The notes below the pieces were generated by a model, which worked only from the letters and a program-made list of their open reading frames with translations, was not told the DNA's origin and made no database searches. This document shows, in pieces, positions 43,761 through 52,577 of a DNA stretch of 64,000 bases (position 1 is the stretch's first letter; the number at the start of each line of letters is the position of its first letter). Source of the DNA: Dyella sp. A6 (GTDB taxonomy: Bacteria; Pseudomonadota; Gammaproteobacteria; Xanthomonadales; Rhodanobacteraceae); assembly GCF_036320485.1 (NCBI RefSeq), contig NZ_CP132911.1:1984001-2048000 (forward strand), given 5' to 3'. Made by a program: the position numbers and the translations under genes.

Positions 43761-45074
43761 TCACCGTTCGAACAGTGCAATGGACTCGACGTGCGCGGTG
43801 TGCGGGAACATGTCCATCACGCCGGCCGACACCAGCCGGAAACCATGACGCTCGACCAGAATGCCGGCATCGCGCGCCAGCGAAGCCGGGTGGCAGGACA
43901 CATACACGATCCGCCTGGTGGCCTTGTGCGGCAGGTACTCCAGCACCTTGTCCGCACCCGCGCGCGGCGGATCAAGCAGCAGCTTGTCCCACGGCTGGCG
44001 CGCCCATTCGGTACCGCGCTGGTCCTCGAACAGGTTGGCCACATGGAAACGGGCGTTGTCGATGCCGTTGCGGCGCGCATTCGCTGCAGCGCGCTCGACC
44101 AGGCCATGCTCGCCTTCCACGCCGGCCACCTCGGCCACACGTCGGGCGATCGGCAAGGTGAAGTTGCCCAGGCCGCAGAACAGATCCAGCATCCGATCAC
44201 CGGGCTGCGGATCGAGCAGGTCCATCGCGTGCGCCAGCATGCGGCGGTTCATGCCCGCGTTCACCTGTACGAAGTCGAGCGGCTGGAATTCCAGTTCGAC
44301 ATCGCCCGCGCCACCGCCCGCCGGCAGGGTGAACGCCAGCCGCGGCTGTTCGGGCCACAGCGGATGCACGCTGCTGATGCCGCCAGGCTGCAGGTAGATG
44401 GCAAAGCCATGCTCGCGGCCGAACCCGGCCAGGGCGTCGCGGTCGCGCTCGCTCAACGGCTTCAGGTGACGGAACACCAAGGCCACCGTGTCGTCGCCCG
44501 CGGCGAATTCGATCTGGGCGATGTCGCTGGCCGCATCGAGGCCGCCGATGAGTTCGGCCAGTGCCGCGATGCGCTCGCCCAGCGCCGGATGGATCACTTC
44601 GCAGCGCCCGATGTCGGCCACGTAGCGGGGATTGGCTTCTTCGCGGAAGCCCACCAACACGCGCCCCTTCTTGGGCACAGCGCGTACCGACAGGCGCCCC
44701 TTGCGACGATAGCCCCACGGCTGGTCGGTCAACGGCGGCAGCCAGCTTTCCGGCTGCACCTTGCCGATGCGGGTGAAATTCTCGGCCAGCACGCGCTGCT
44801 TCATCGCAATCTGTGCGCCCGGATCGAGGTGCTGCAGCGAACAACCACCGCATTGGCCGAAGTGCGGACATTTCGGCTCGACCCGGTGCGGCGACGGCTC
44901 CAGCAGGCGTACCACGTCGGCTTCGTCGTAATTCCTGTGACGCTTGCGGATGCGCAGTTCGACCCGTTCGTCCTGCAGGGCCCCGCTCACGAACACGGCC
45001 TTGCCGTCGATGCGTGTAACGCCCTTGCCGTCATGGGTGAAGTCGGTGATGGTGGCTTCGAATGCTGCTTGCAT
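43761..45074 (-). CDS. rlmD: 23S rRNA (uracil1939-C5)-methyltransferase RlmD
   Basis: RlmD methylates U1939 of 23S rRNA. The 437-residue protein has an N-terminal TRAM domain (about 1-60), an iron-sulfur cluster motif CPHFGQCGGCSLQHL (residues about 69-83), and the SAM-binding domain with LDLFCGLGNFTLPIA, LLLDPPRAGA and the catalytic cysteine loop YVSCHPASLARD. The start at 45074 has GGAG close upstream; a Met at 45092 is in frame. It lies between two hairpins and appears to be a single-gene unit. Confidence 0.96.
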   Translation of the reverse strand: MQAAFEATITDFTHDGKGVTRIDGKAVFVSGALQDERVELRIRKRHRNYDEADVVRLLEPSPHRVEPKCPHFGQCGGCSLQHLDPGAQIAMKQRVLAENFTRIGKVQPESWLPPLTDQPWGYRRKGRLSVRAVPKKGRVLVGFREEANPRYVADIGRCEVIHPALGERIAALAELIGGLDAASDIAQIEFAAGDDTVALVFRHLKPLSERDRDALAGFGREHGFAIYLQPGGISSVHPLWPEQPRLAFTLPAGGGAGDVELEFQPLDFVQVNAGMNRRMLAHAMDLLDPQPGDRMLDLFCGLGNFTLPIARRVAEVAGVEGEHGLVERAAANARRNGIDNARFHVANLFEDQRGTEWARQPWDKLLLDPPRAGADKVLEYLPHKATRRIVYVSCHPASLARDAGILVERHGFRLVSAGVMDMFPHTAHVESIALFER

Positions 45075-45091
45075 GGTGCTCCAAACACACA

Positions 45092-45115
45092 CGCCCGAGT
45101 CACGGGACCCGGGCG
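45092..45115 (-). terminator. Hairpin between ydbL and rlmD
   Basis: CGCCCG (45092-45097) pairs with CGGGCG (45110-45115), and inner GTC/GAC pairs extend the stem across one mismatch to a 4-base loop. It is 35 bases after the ydbL stop and just ahead of rlmD, fitting a transcript end. Confidence 0.5.
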
Positions 45116-45149
45116 CGTCGATCGGGTGAAGGGATGGTGCGCGGTGCGC

Positions 45150-45755
45150 TTACTTGCGCGTCCAGGCACCGGATGCGTTCTGATAATACCAGCCCGGATG
45201 CGCCTGCTTGATCCAGCCCTTGGCGAAGGTGGTCCGGATCTGGCCCTCCCACTCCGGGTGGCCGTTGGCATTGGCGATCTCGCGATAGAGCGCATTGCGG
45301 TCGCGGTTTTCGTCGGCGATCGCGGCATTAAGCTGTGCACGCTGCGCCAGCGGCACCTTGTTGGCGTCGCGCAGGGCCACCAGGCCGTTGTTGGTGAAGC
45401 CGATCACGCCCTTGTCGAGCATCGCCTCAAGGGTGCTCTCGAAACGGGCGCGCATGCGTTGGCGCAGGGCTTCGGTGGTCGCCGTCTGCACCCGCAGGTT
45501 CGGCGTCTCGGCCGCCTGCGCGGCAGGCACCAGCAGGTTCAGCAGCATCGCCGAAGGTTGCGTGCCAGGCACCGGTGCAGGCGCGCCCTTGGGCGCATCC
45601 TTGACTGCCGGCGCGCTGCTGCCGTTGAGCACGTTGCCGATGAACTGGTCAGCCGCCTTCTGCGCCGCGGCAGCCGGAAAATAGACATTGATGGTCACGC
45701 AGCCGACCAGGCCGATGATCAGCGTGGTCAGCAATCCATAGGTGATCTTGCGCAT
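45150..45755 (-). CDS. YdbL-family (DUF1318) protein with lipoprotein leader
   Basis: The 201-residue protein ends with the DUF1318 domain: LRQRMRARFESTLEAMLDKG, GLVALRD, ADENRDRNALYREIANANG and a C-terminal GWYYQNASGAWTRK. The N-terminus is a lipoprotein signal with lipobox GLVGC (Cys19) followed by VTINVYFPAAAAQKAADQFI. In Escherichia coli YdbL is a small periplasmic partner of YdbH, and a separate lipoprotein YnbE lies between them. Here no ynbE is found in the 37-base gap after ydbH, and this protein itself carries the lipobox and a strand-like VTINVYF segment. It may combine both roles. It is the second gene of the ydbH-ydbL pair. Confidence 0.85.
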   Translation of the reverse strand: MRKITYGLLTTLIIGLVGCVTINVYFPAAAAQKAADQFIGNVLNGSSAPAVKDAPKGAPAPVPGTQPSAMLLNLLVPAAQAAETPNLRVQTATTEALRQRMRARFESTLEAMLDKGVIGFTNNGLVALRDANKVPLAQRAQLNAAIADENRDRNALYREIANANGHPEWEGQIRTTFAKGWIKQAHPGWYYQNASGAWTRK

Positions 45756-45792
45756 GTTCGGCTCCGCTGGGATTCGGGAAGTTCGGGCGGGG

Positions 45793-47817
45793 TCAACGGA
45801 TTACCGGCCCCGACCCCTGAATGGCGGCCTTCAGTCGTCGTACCAGCGTAGGCCAGTCCACACGTGTCTGATGGCCGATCACCTGCAGATGCGGCAGGCC
45901 ACTGCCATCGACGATAGTGTAACCGCCGGCACGGCTGTCGAGTCCGCCCATCTGGCATACATTGGCCTGCAATGTGCAGCTCAGCCCAATGCGCTCGTAG
46001 TCGAAGTTCTTGAACAACCGCAGCACGGCTCCCTGCAGGCCGCCCACCATGCCGCCACCGCCAACCGCGGTCAGGTTGTTCACCGCGCGCTGGCTGATCC
46101 GTCCGCCGCTGCCAGCCAGCAGCGAAGCCTGGAACGCCACGGGCGTCCAGTCGACCAGGCGCAGGTTGTCGATACTGCCGTTCATGCGGCCGGTGATCCC
46201 GCCGAAATCGAACACGCTGGTCAGCGCACCGAGGTCGATCTGCCTCAGCGCGATATTGCCCGTCAGCACCGGACTCACGCCAAACGGCTGTTGCAGCGTC
46301 ATTTGAGTGATGTCGACGAAGCCGCCGAACACGTTGAGCGACAGGCCGCCGTCGAACACGATGCGGTCCTTCACCCAGCGCAGCGAAGGGATCGCGCCCG
46401 CCAGCGTGCCGGGAAACTGCGGCCAGCCCATCGCCTTGCTGAAATCGCCCATGTCCACGCCGGTCAGCACCAGCGATGTCGCCAGTCGCTGTCCTTTCGC
46501 CGCAGCCGGGCGCCAAGTCAGCATCGGCACCCGCAACTGGCCGCCAAATACCGGCACGATCAGCGGCTGCTGCAACGCCAGACTGCCATTGCGGCTGCGC
46601 CAGTGCGACACGGTCTCACCATTGGCGATGCGGTAGAGCTTCAGGCTGTCCCAACCCAGGGTAGTCGCCGGCCGGTCGCCCTGCGCCGCCCAGTCCAGGC
46701 CACCGCGGAGATCCACGACCGACAGACGCCCCGAGCCATCCGCGACATCGAGCCCGCCCGTGTGGAACGAAAAACTGTGCCAGCCGGCGGGCCGCAGGTC
46801 GAGCCGGCCATCCAGTTGACCGGCGATCTGCAGCTTCGGCAAGCCCAAGGTATTCAGCCAAGCCTGGCCGTAGCGCTGGTAGGCCAATGGAAAGCTGGCG
46901 TGGAAGCGGTCCAGCCGCAGCCGCTGCAGGCGCCCGCGGGCGTCGAAGGCAAGACTGCCGTCCAGTTGCAGCGCGTCCGGGTCACTGATCCGCAACCGGT
47001 TGAAGGCGATGGCGCCACGACTGACATCGGCGCCCAGCCCGAGCTGGACCGGATGCGACGGCAGGTTGGCGAAAAGGCTACCGAGCAAGAGCTGGCCATT
47101 GCGCAGGCTGCCGTCGAACTCGATCCGCGACGACGCGCCGGTAGTGTCGATGCCGAGTCGCCCCTGACCGTCCAGGCCCTGTCCCGCCAACGTACCTGCG
47201 GGACTGTCGAAACCGAGTTTGGTCAGGCTGAAGTCGCCGGAAGCCTGGATGCCGCCATCGCGCGCGTCGAGCGCGAACTGCGCGTCCATCCGTCCGCCGG
47301 TGATCCGCCCGGACCATGCCTTGCTCAACAGCCCCTGCAGCCAGCTGGCCGGCAGTTGCTTGAGACTGACCTGGACGTGGGTGGTCTGGTCCAGCGGCAA
47401 GGCCGCATCGATCTCGGTCTTGTCCTGCCCGAAATCGATCTGCAGGGTGTTCGACGACGCGTCGACCACCAACGCCGCTGCCGCATTCGCCAAAGCCCGG
47501 CCGGGGGCTCCGCTGACCTTGGTGGATCCGCTGAACAGCCAGCGCATCTGGGCATCGCGCTGCAGGGTTCCGTCCAGCGTCAGGCCGACGCGATGCCACC
47601 CCAGCGCGGGAATGTCGGCTTTCGCCGCATGCAGGTTCAGCTGTACGGTACCCGGCTCCAGTCCGGGCGACAGCCGGGTTTCGACCCCCTGCAGACTGAC
47701 CCCTGCCACGGCAACCTGCTTCGCGCTGAGCACGACATCCGCCCGCGCGGACATGCCCCATGAGAGTCCGCACAGGAAGAAAATGGACAGCAGGAGACGG
47801 CTTGATATCAAACGCAT
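45793..47817 (-). CDS. YdbH-like AsmA-family intermembrane transport protein
   Basis: The 674-residue protein begins with a signal peptide (MRLISSRLLLSIFFLCGLSW) and continues as a long beta-strand-rich AsmA-like sequence. Its C-terminal third has the YdbH pattern: VFDFGGITGRMNGSIDNLRL, then FDYERIGLSCTL, VCQMGGLDSRAGGYTIVDG and a closing VDWPTLVRRLKA. YdbH-type proteins bridge the envelope and move phospholipids to the outer membrane alongside TamB and YhdP. It is shorter than Escherichia coli YdbH (about 880 residues). Start at 47817 gives the signal peptide; the ribosome site is weak. It is followed by the YdbL-type gene and divergent from the REC-Hpt gene. Confidence 0.82.
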   Translation of the reverse strand: MRLISSRLLLSIFFLCGLSWGMSARADVVLSAKQVAVAGVSLQGVETRLSPGLEPGTVQLNLHAAKADIPALGWHRVGLTLDGTLQRDAQMRWLFSGSTKVSGAPGRALANAAAALVVDASSNTLQIDFGQDKTEIDAALPLDQTTHVQVSLKQLPASWLQGLLSKAWSGRITGGRMDAQFALDARDGGIQASGDFSLTKLGFDSPAGTLAGQGLDGQGRLGIDTTGASSRIEFDGSLRNGQLLLGSLFANLPSHPVQLGLGADVSRGAIAFNRLRISDPDALQLDGSLAFDARGRLQRLRLDRFHASFPLAYQRYGQAWLNTLGLPKLQIAGQLDGRLDLRPAGWHSFSFHTGGLDVADGSGRLSVVDLRGGLDWAAQGDRPATTLGWDSLKLYRIANGETVSHWRSRNGSLALQQPLIVPVFGGQLRVPMLTWRPAAAKGQRLATSLVLTGVDMGDFSKAMGWPQFPGTLAGAIPSLRWVKDRIVFDGGLSLNVFGGFVDITQMTLQQPFGVSPVLTGNIALRQIDLGALTSVFDFGGITGRMNGSIDNLRLVDWTPVAFQASLLAGSGGRISQRAVNNLTAVGGGGMVGGLQGAVLRLFKNFDYERIGLSCTLQANVCQMGGLDSRAGGYTIVDGSGLPHLQVIGHQTRVDWPTLVRRLKAAIQGSGPVIR

Positions 47818-47862
47818 GCCACGCCATTCTGCCAAAGTCAGCTGAACGACAAGGACTTCGTC

Positions 47863-48615
47863 ATGCCAACCAGCATCCGCCCGCCGATCTCCAGCCCGCC
47901 GCCGCCCCGTGTCCTGGTGGCCGACGACGACCCGGCCAGCCGCCGCTTTCTCGGTGATGGACTGCACCACCTGGGCGCCGAGGTCGAAACCTGCAACGAC
48001 GGCCCCTCGGCGCTCGAGCTGGGTCGCCGCGAGCATTTCGACCTGCTGCTGCTGGACTGCCGCATGCCCGGCGCCGGCGCCCTGGAAATACTCGCCGCGC
48101 TGCGCGCGGACCCGGGCGCCGCCTCGCACGCCAGTCCGGCGGTTGCCAGCAGCGCCGAAGCGGGCATGCCGGCACGACGGCAACTGCTCGACGCGGGATT
48201 CGGCGACATCCTGCTGAAGCCCTGCGACCTGCGTGCGCTCGAGCGCGTGCTGGGTCTCAGCCGCTGCAGCGACCGCTTTCCATTGCTTGATGACACCATC
48301 GCCCTCAACAGCAGCGGCGACGCAAGCACCATGAAGGCCCTGCGCGGTCTGCTTCGCGACGAACTGGTAGTGCTGGAGCGGGACCTGGCCCACCTCGACA
48401 CGGACCACACCGCCCTCGGCGAACGGCTGCACCGACTGCGCTCCTCCTGCGGCTTCTGCGGCGCCCAGGCACTGGGCGAGTGCGCGGCGGCCCTGCAGCA
48501 ACAGCTGCGGAGCACGCCGGAGGGATCGACCATAGCGCTGGACCGATTCCGCAATACGCTGCAGGCAACGCTGCACGCACTGGAGCACGGCAATCCCGAC
48601 ATGCCACCCGGCTGA
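47863..48615 (+). CDS. Response regulator with receiver and Hpt domains
   Basis: The 250-residue protein joins a receiver domain (about 16-130) and a histidine phosphotransfer domain (about 150-240). Receiver residues are intact: acidic D21-D23, phospho-acceptor D65 in LLLLDCRMPG and K119 in DILLKP. The Hpt histidine is H190 in ERLHRLRSSCGFCGA. There is no DNA-binding or enzymatic output, so it is likely a phosphorelay intermediate. The partner kinase is not in the window. It is an orphan gene, divergent from ydbH with 45 bases between, and convergent with recO. Confidence 0.85.
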   Translation: MPTSIRPPISSPPPPRVLVADDDPASRRFLGDGLHHLGAEVETCNDGPSALELGRREHFDLLLLDCRMPGAGALEILAALRADPGAASHASPAVASSAEAGMPARRQLLDAGFGDILLKPCDLRALERVLGLSRCSDRFPLLDDTIALNSSGDASTMKALRGLLRDELVVLERDLAHLDTDHTALGERLHRLRSSCGFCGAQALGECAAALQQQLRSTPEGSTIALDRFRNTLQATLHALEHGNPDMPPG

Positions 48616-48644
48616 TCCTTCGGCAATCAGGGACATCCGGTGCA

Positions 48645-49367
48645 TCAGGCCTGGTCGCGCCGCGTTGCGAGCGCCGCACCCAGTACCCGCCAGGCCCGCA
48701 GCTCGGCCCCGCCGAGATGGAACCGGATGACCTCACGCATCATGTCGCGCAGTGCCGCCAGACCGGCACTGTCCGGGGCCCGGTCATCCGCCAGCGCCAG
48801 CAGGTCGGCTCCGCGCAGTGCACGCGGGGTACCCGCAGCGACCACGCACGGCCCCTGCTCCACGTCGTACCGGTACGCTCCATCCGGTAACAGCGGCTGG
48901 CCCGTCGCCGCATCGAAGTCCAGCTGCAGGCCGTAGCCGATCGCATCGAGCAGGTCGCGCTCGAATCGGCGCAGCGTCCATGCCAGCGGCTCGCCATCGG
49001 CCAGCCTGCCAAGTGCCTGGCCATAGGCATCGAACAGCGTCGGATGCGGGTCCTGGCGACCGGTCAGGCGCACCACCAGCTCGTTGACGTAGAGGCCTGC
49101 CATGGTGGCACTCCCCTGCAACCTGGACAGCACGGCAGCGGTATCGACACGGCGCAGAGTCGCCAGCTCGCCGCGCAGCAACAGGTCCAGCATGATCGGC
49201 TGGAACGGCTCCAACTGGGACCGCAGCAGGCGGCCCCGTTCGCTGCGCACGCCACGCGCGACCACGCCCAGCCGGCCATGGTCGCGGGTCAGGCATTCCA
49301 GCAGCAGCGATGTCTCGCGGTAGGGCCGTACATGCAGGACATAGGCGGGTTGCTGGTCGATGTGCAT
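48645..49367 (-). CDS. recO: DNA repair protein RecO
   Basis: RecO works with RecF and RecR to load RecA on SSB-coated single strands. The 240-residue protein has the N-terminal OB-fold (AYVLHVRPYRETSLLLECLT, RGVRSERGRLLRSQLEPFQP) and the helical domain (LYVNELVVRLTGRQDPHP, LRRFERDLLDAIGYG). The zinc-binding cysteines seen in some RecO proteins are not present, as in other gammaproteobacterial forms. It ends the lepA-lepB-DUF4845-rnc-era-recO series and starts 62 bases after era. Confidence 0.95.
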   Translation of the reverse strand: MHIDQQPAYVLHVRPYRETSLLLECLTRDHGRLGVVARGVRSERGRLLRSQLEPFQPIMLDLLLRGELATLRRVDTAAVLSRLQGSATMAGLYVNELVVRLTGRQDPHPTLFDAYGQALGRLADGEPLAWTLRRFERDLLDAIGYGLQLDFDAATGQPLLPDGAYRYDVEQGPCVVAAGTPRALRGADLLALADDRAPDSAGLAALRDMMREVIRFHLGGAELRAWRVLGAALATRRDQA

Positions 49368-49429
49368 GAGCCGTTACGCAGCCTGGTGTCCATTCATCGC
49401 GCGGATGCCGGGTGACTCCGCCCCCTTGT

Positions 49430-50365
49430 TCAGTCGGTGTAACCCAGCTTCTTGAGCATCGCCTCGTCGTCCACCCAGCCTTCGCGCACTTTCACCCACA
49501 GGCGCAGGAACACCTTGCGTTCGAACATGCGCTCCATGTGTCGTCGGGCGGCACTGCCGATAGCCTTGAGCTGGGCCCCACCCTGGCCGATCACGATGGC
49601 CTTCTGCCCATCGCGCTCGACCCAGATCACGGCATGGATCTCGGCCACGCCGTCGGGACGGTCGTTGAACTGCTCGATCTCGACCGTGGTGGCATAGGGC
49701 AGCTCCTGGTCCAGTCGCAGCATCAGCTGCTCACGTACCATTTCGGCGGCCAGGAAGCGTTCGCTGCGATCGGTGATCTCGTCATCCGCGAAGACCGGCG
49801 GACGCACCGGCAGACGGCCGAGAATGTCGCGCTCCAGCGACTCGAGTCCCTTGCGCTTCAGCGCGCTGACGTAATGGATCGCATCGAAGTGATGGCTGCT
49901 GCCGAGTTCCGCCACGAAGGGCAGCATGGCGGCCTTGTCCTTGGCCAGGTCGACCTTGTTGAGGACCAGCAGGCGTGGCAGCTTCTGCTCGGCCAGCGCG
50001 GCATACAGCGCCTCGTCCTCATCGGTCCAGCGCCCGGCCTCGATCACCTGCACGGCCAGATCCACTTCGCTGATCGCGGTCCGCACCGCCCGGTTGAGGC
50101 TGCGGTTCATGGCCCGCTTGGCGCCCCGGTGCAAACCGGGGGTGTCCACGTACATGATCTGGCCCGCTTCGCTGCTGGCAATACCCAGGATGCGGTGACG
50201 CGTGGTCTGCGGTCGCGGACTGACGATCGAGAGGCGAAACCCGATCAAGGCATTCAGCAGGGTCGACTTGCCCACGTTGGGGCGCCCGGCCAGCGCCACC
50301 AGGCCGCAGCGAAAATCGTCGTGCGGCAACTCGCCGTGGATACCGGATTCCAGTTCGTCGTTCAT
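49430..50365 (-). CDS. era: GTPase Era
   Basis: Era binds 16S rRNA and assists 30S assembly. The 311-residue protein has the GTPase motifs GRPNVGKST (27-35), VDTPGLHRG and NKVDL, and a C-terminal KH domain ([19 protein letters not shown]). Start at 50365 adds a short N-terminal extension ([18 protein letters not shown]) before the core. It lies in the conserved order rnc-era-recO with 94 bases to rnc. Confidence 0.97.
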   Translation of the reverse strand: MNDELESGIHGELPHDDFRCGLVALAGRPNVGKSTLLNALIGFRLSIVSPRPQTTRHRILGIASSEAGQIMYVDTPGLHRGAKRAMNRSLNRAVRTAISEVDLAVQVIEAGRWTDEDEALYAALAEQKLPRLLVLNKVDLAKDKAAMLPFVAELGSSHHFDAIHYVSALKRKGLESLERDILGRLPVRPPVFADDEITDRSERFLAAEMVREQLMLRLDQELPYATTVEIEQFNDRPDGVAEIHAVIWVERDGQKAIVIGQGGAQLKAIGSAARRHMERMFERKVFLRLWVKVREGWVDDEAMLKKLGYTD

Positions 50366-50459
50366 GAGGGCTGTGATCTGTTCGCAGGAATGAGACTAGC
50401 ATCGCGCTGCACGCCGGCGAGTGCCAGCACTGCATGCAGCTGCCATGCCGTGAGGGGGT

Positions 50460-51119
50460 TCAGCGGGTACTTGTTGCCTCGAGCAGGCGCGACAACACAA
50501 TGCCGGCTGCCTGCTGCTCGGCCGCGCGACGGCTGCTGCCACTGCCGTCGGCAATGATGGCCAGCGGCTCGGTGATCGCGCAGCTGACATCGAAGGTGCG
50601 CGCATGCTCCTCGCCGCGGCAATCCTTCAGTTCGTACTGGGGCAAGGGCAATCCCCGTCCCTGCAGCCATTCCTGCAGCCGCGTCTTGGCGTCCTTCGAC
50701 GACCGGGGCAAGGCATCGATGCGATGGCTGAACAGCTCGCGGACCGTCGCCCGGCAGGCTTCCAGCCCGCCGTCGAGGTGGATCGCGGCCAACAGGGCTT
50801 CGAAGGCGTCGGCCAGGATCGAATCGCGCCGGTAGCCACCGCTCTTCAACTCGCCGGGCCCCAGCTTCAGGCGATCGCCGAGCTCCAGTTCGCGGGCGAT
50901 CACCGCCAGCGCCTGGCCATTGACCAGTTGGGCGCGCAACCGGGACAGCTCGCCCTCGCTGGCATTGGGATGCGCCTCGTAGAGCATCTCGGCCACGAAA
51001 GCGCCCAGCAGCGCATCACCCAGAAACTCCAGGCGCTCGTTGTTCGGCTTGCCTGCGCTGCGATGGGTGAGCGCCAGATCGGCCAAGGCCGGGTCGCGGA
51101 AACGGTAGGTCAGTGGCAC
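50460..51119 (-). CDS. rnc: Ribonuclease III
   Basis: RNase III cleaves double-stranded RNA in rRNA precursors and some mRNAs. The 219-residue protein has the catalytic signature NERLEFLGDALLG and the second acidic site DAFEALLAAIHLDGG, followed by a dsRNA-binding domain (AKTRLQEWLQGRGLPLPQYE and SRRAAEQQAAG). The start is GTG at 51119, two codons before the family-typical region, with a weak ribosome site. It lies four bases from the DUF4845 gene, so translation may be coupled. Confidence 0.97.
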   Translation of the reverse strand: MPLTYRFRDPALADLALTHRSAGKPNNERLEFLGDALLGAFVAEMLYEAHPNASEGELSRLRAQLVNGQALAVIARELELGDRLKLGPGELKSGGYRRDSILADAFEALLAAIHLDGGLEACRATVRELFSHRIDALPRSSKDAKTRLQEWLQGRGLPLPQYELKDCRGEEHARTFDVSCAITEPLAIIADGSGSSRRAAEQQAAGIVLSRLLEATSTR

Positions 51120-51123
51120 GGAA

Positions 51124-51504
51124 TCACTGCGCGATATTGCCTTGCAGCGGCACGCTCTTGGAGAAGTGGATGAGGAAGTCGATGTTGTAGATGAACGGCG
51201 TCTGCTTGTCGTAGGTGATGTTCAGCTGATTGCCGCCGTTGTCATGCGTGATGGTGATGTCGCTTGGCGTGATGCTGTTGTCGTCGGCGTACTGCATGCT
51301 GAGCTTGTACGAAAGTTCGCGACGGATCTGGTCCAGCGTCTTGCCGTCCACGCCATCGGTGGCTTCCTGGTTCATGGCCTTCACCACGCCCATGTATTCG
51401 GTGTACGGCGGCACGAGTTTCATGGCCATGTAACCGAAAAATCCGACCACGATGAGCACGATCAGAAACCCGATCAAGGTAATGCCCGCTTGCTTCGATT
51501 TCAT
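51124..51504 (-). CDS. DUF4845 membrane protein
   Basis: The 126-residue protein starts MKSKQAGITLIGFLIVLIVV, a basic head plus one membrane helix that looks pilin-like but lacks the Glu of pilins, followed by a short globular domain (KLVPPYTEYMGVVKAMNQEA and ITITHDNGGNQLNITYD). The ATG at 51504 follows GAGGGGA. The family sits between lepB and rnc in many gammaproteobacteria, as here, but its function is not known. It probably remains in the inner membrane facing the periplasm. Confidence 0.9.
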   Translation of the reverse strand: MKSKQAGITLIGFLIVLIVVGFFGYMAMKLVPPYTEYMGVVKAMNQEATDGVDGKTLDQIRRELSYKLSMQYADDNSITPSDITITHDNGGNQLNITYDKQTPFIYNIDFLIHFSKSVPLQGNIAQ

Positions 51505-51662
51505 AGTCCCCTCGCCATGCCGTCGATACGGCTTGCCAATGCACCGACCCGGTTGCCGGTCGCCGCCTAGTGTACTGTGCCCGATCCGCACGCTGTTGCC
51601 CGATGGCCCGATCACGGAATTGTCCGGTCGGGCCTTAGCACGTAGTGCCGGGTTGATCCGGT

Positions 51663-52553
51663 TCAGTGGATCAGTTTGCCGATGCGGTGGAAGTCCACCC
51701 CGCCGGTACCCCAACCGCGCCAGCTCATCCAGATCAGGAAAGCCTTGCCCGCCAGGGCCGACTCGGGCATGCAGCCCCAGTAACGGCTGTCCTCGCTGTT
51801 TTCGCGATCGTCCCCCATCACCAGATAGCAGCCCTTGGGCACCACCGCGGGCACGCGGCTGTTCGGAATCGGCGGCGTGGGACCACGTTCGGGCATGCGC
51901 GCGATCAGGTGGGTCACCTTGCCCAGGTGCTCCTTCCAGATGGTCGCGTTGTAGGACATCAGCAGGTTGTCGTCGACCCGAGCCGGATTGCCCTTGAAGG
52001 GCCCCACCTCGTCTTCTGGCACCGGCTTGCCATTGATCACGATCTGGCTGTCGTGCACCTGGATCGTGTCGCCCGGAAGACCGATCACGCGCTTGATCCA
52101 GTCTTGGCGGGGTACCGGCGTGGTGCAGTCGGGATCGCCGCCATGCACGACCGTACCGTCCGCGCGATGACACGTATACCCGGGCCAGCGGAACACCACC
52201 ACATCACCGCGCTTGGGCTCACCGATGCTGAGGAACTTGGTGTTGAACACCGGCAGGCGCAGGCCATAGGCGAACTTGTTGACCAGGATGAAATCACCCA
52301 CGTCCAGGGTTGGCATCATCGAACCGGACGGAATGCGGAAAGGCTCGGCGACGAAAGTGCGCAGCAGCAGCACGATCAGCACCACCGGGAACAGCGAACG
52401 GGCCCAGTCAACCGGCACCGGGTCCTGATACGCCTCGTCGGCCGACTCGAACTTCGCCTTGCGCTTCTTGTACAGGAACAGGCGGTCCAGTCCCCAGACC
52501 ACACCGAACAGAACGGTCAGGCCCAGCAGGATCGCCGAAAAATCGTATTCCAT
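51663..52553 (-). CDS. lepB: Signal peptidase I
   Basis: LepB removes Sec and Tat signal peptides at the outer face of the inner membrane. The 296-residue protein has two N-terminal membrane helices (about 5-25 and 53-68), the serine motif IPSGSMMPTL with Ser78, the general base Lys154 in KRVIGLPGD, and the C-terminal MGDDRENSEDSRYWG box. GGAG precedes the start. It follows lepA by 24 bases; 158 bases separate it from the DUF4845 gene and include a 7-bp inverted repeat (51605-51634). Confidence 0.97.
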   Translation of the reverse strand: MEYDFSAILLGLTVLFGVVWGLDRLFLYKKRKAKFESADEAYQDPVPVDWARSLFPVVLIVLLLRTFVAEPFRIPSGSMMPTLDVGDFILVNKFAYGLRLPVFNTKFLSIGEPKRGDVVVFRWPGYTCHRADGTVVHGGDPDCTTPVPRQDWIKRVIGLPGDTIQVHDSQIVINGKPVPEDEVGPFKGNPARVDDNLLMSYNATIWKEHLGKVTHLIARMPERGPTPPIPNSRVPAVVPKGCYLVMGDDRENSEDSRYWGCMPESALAGKAFLIWMSWRGWGTGGVDFHRIGKLIH

Positions 52554-52577
52554 GCCCTACTCCTCAACGTGCCGTAT

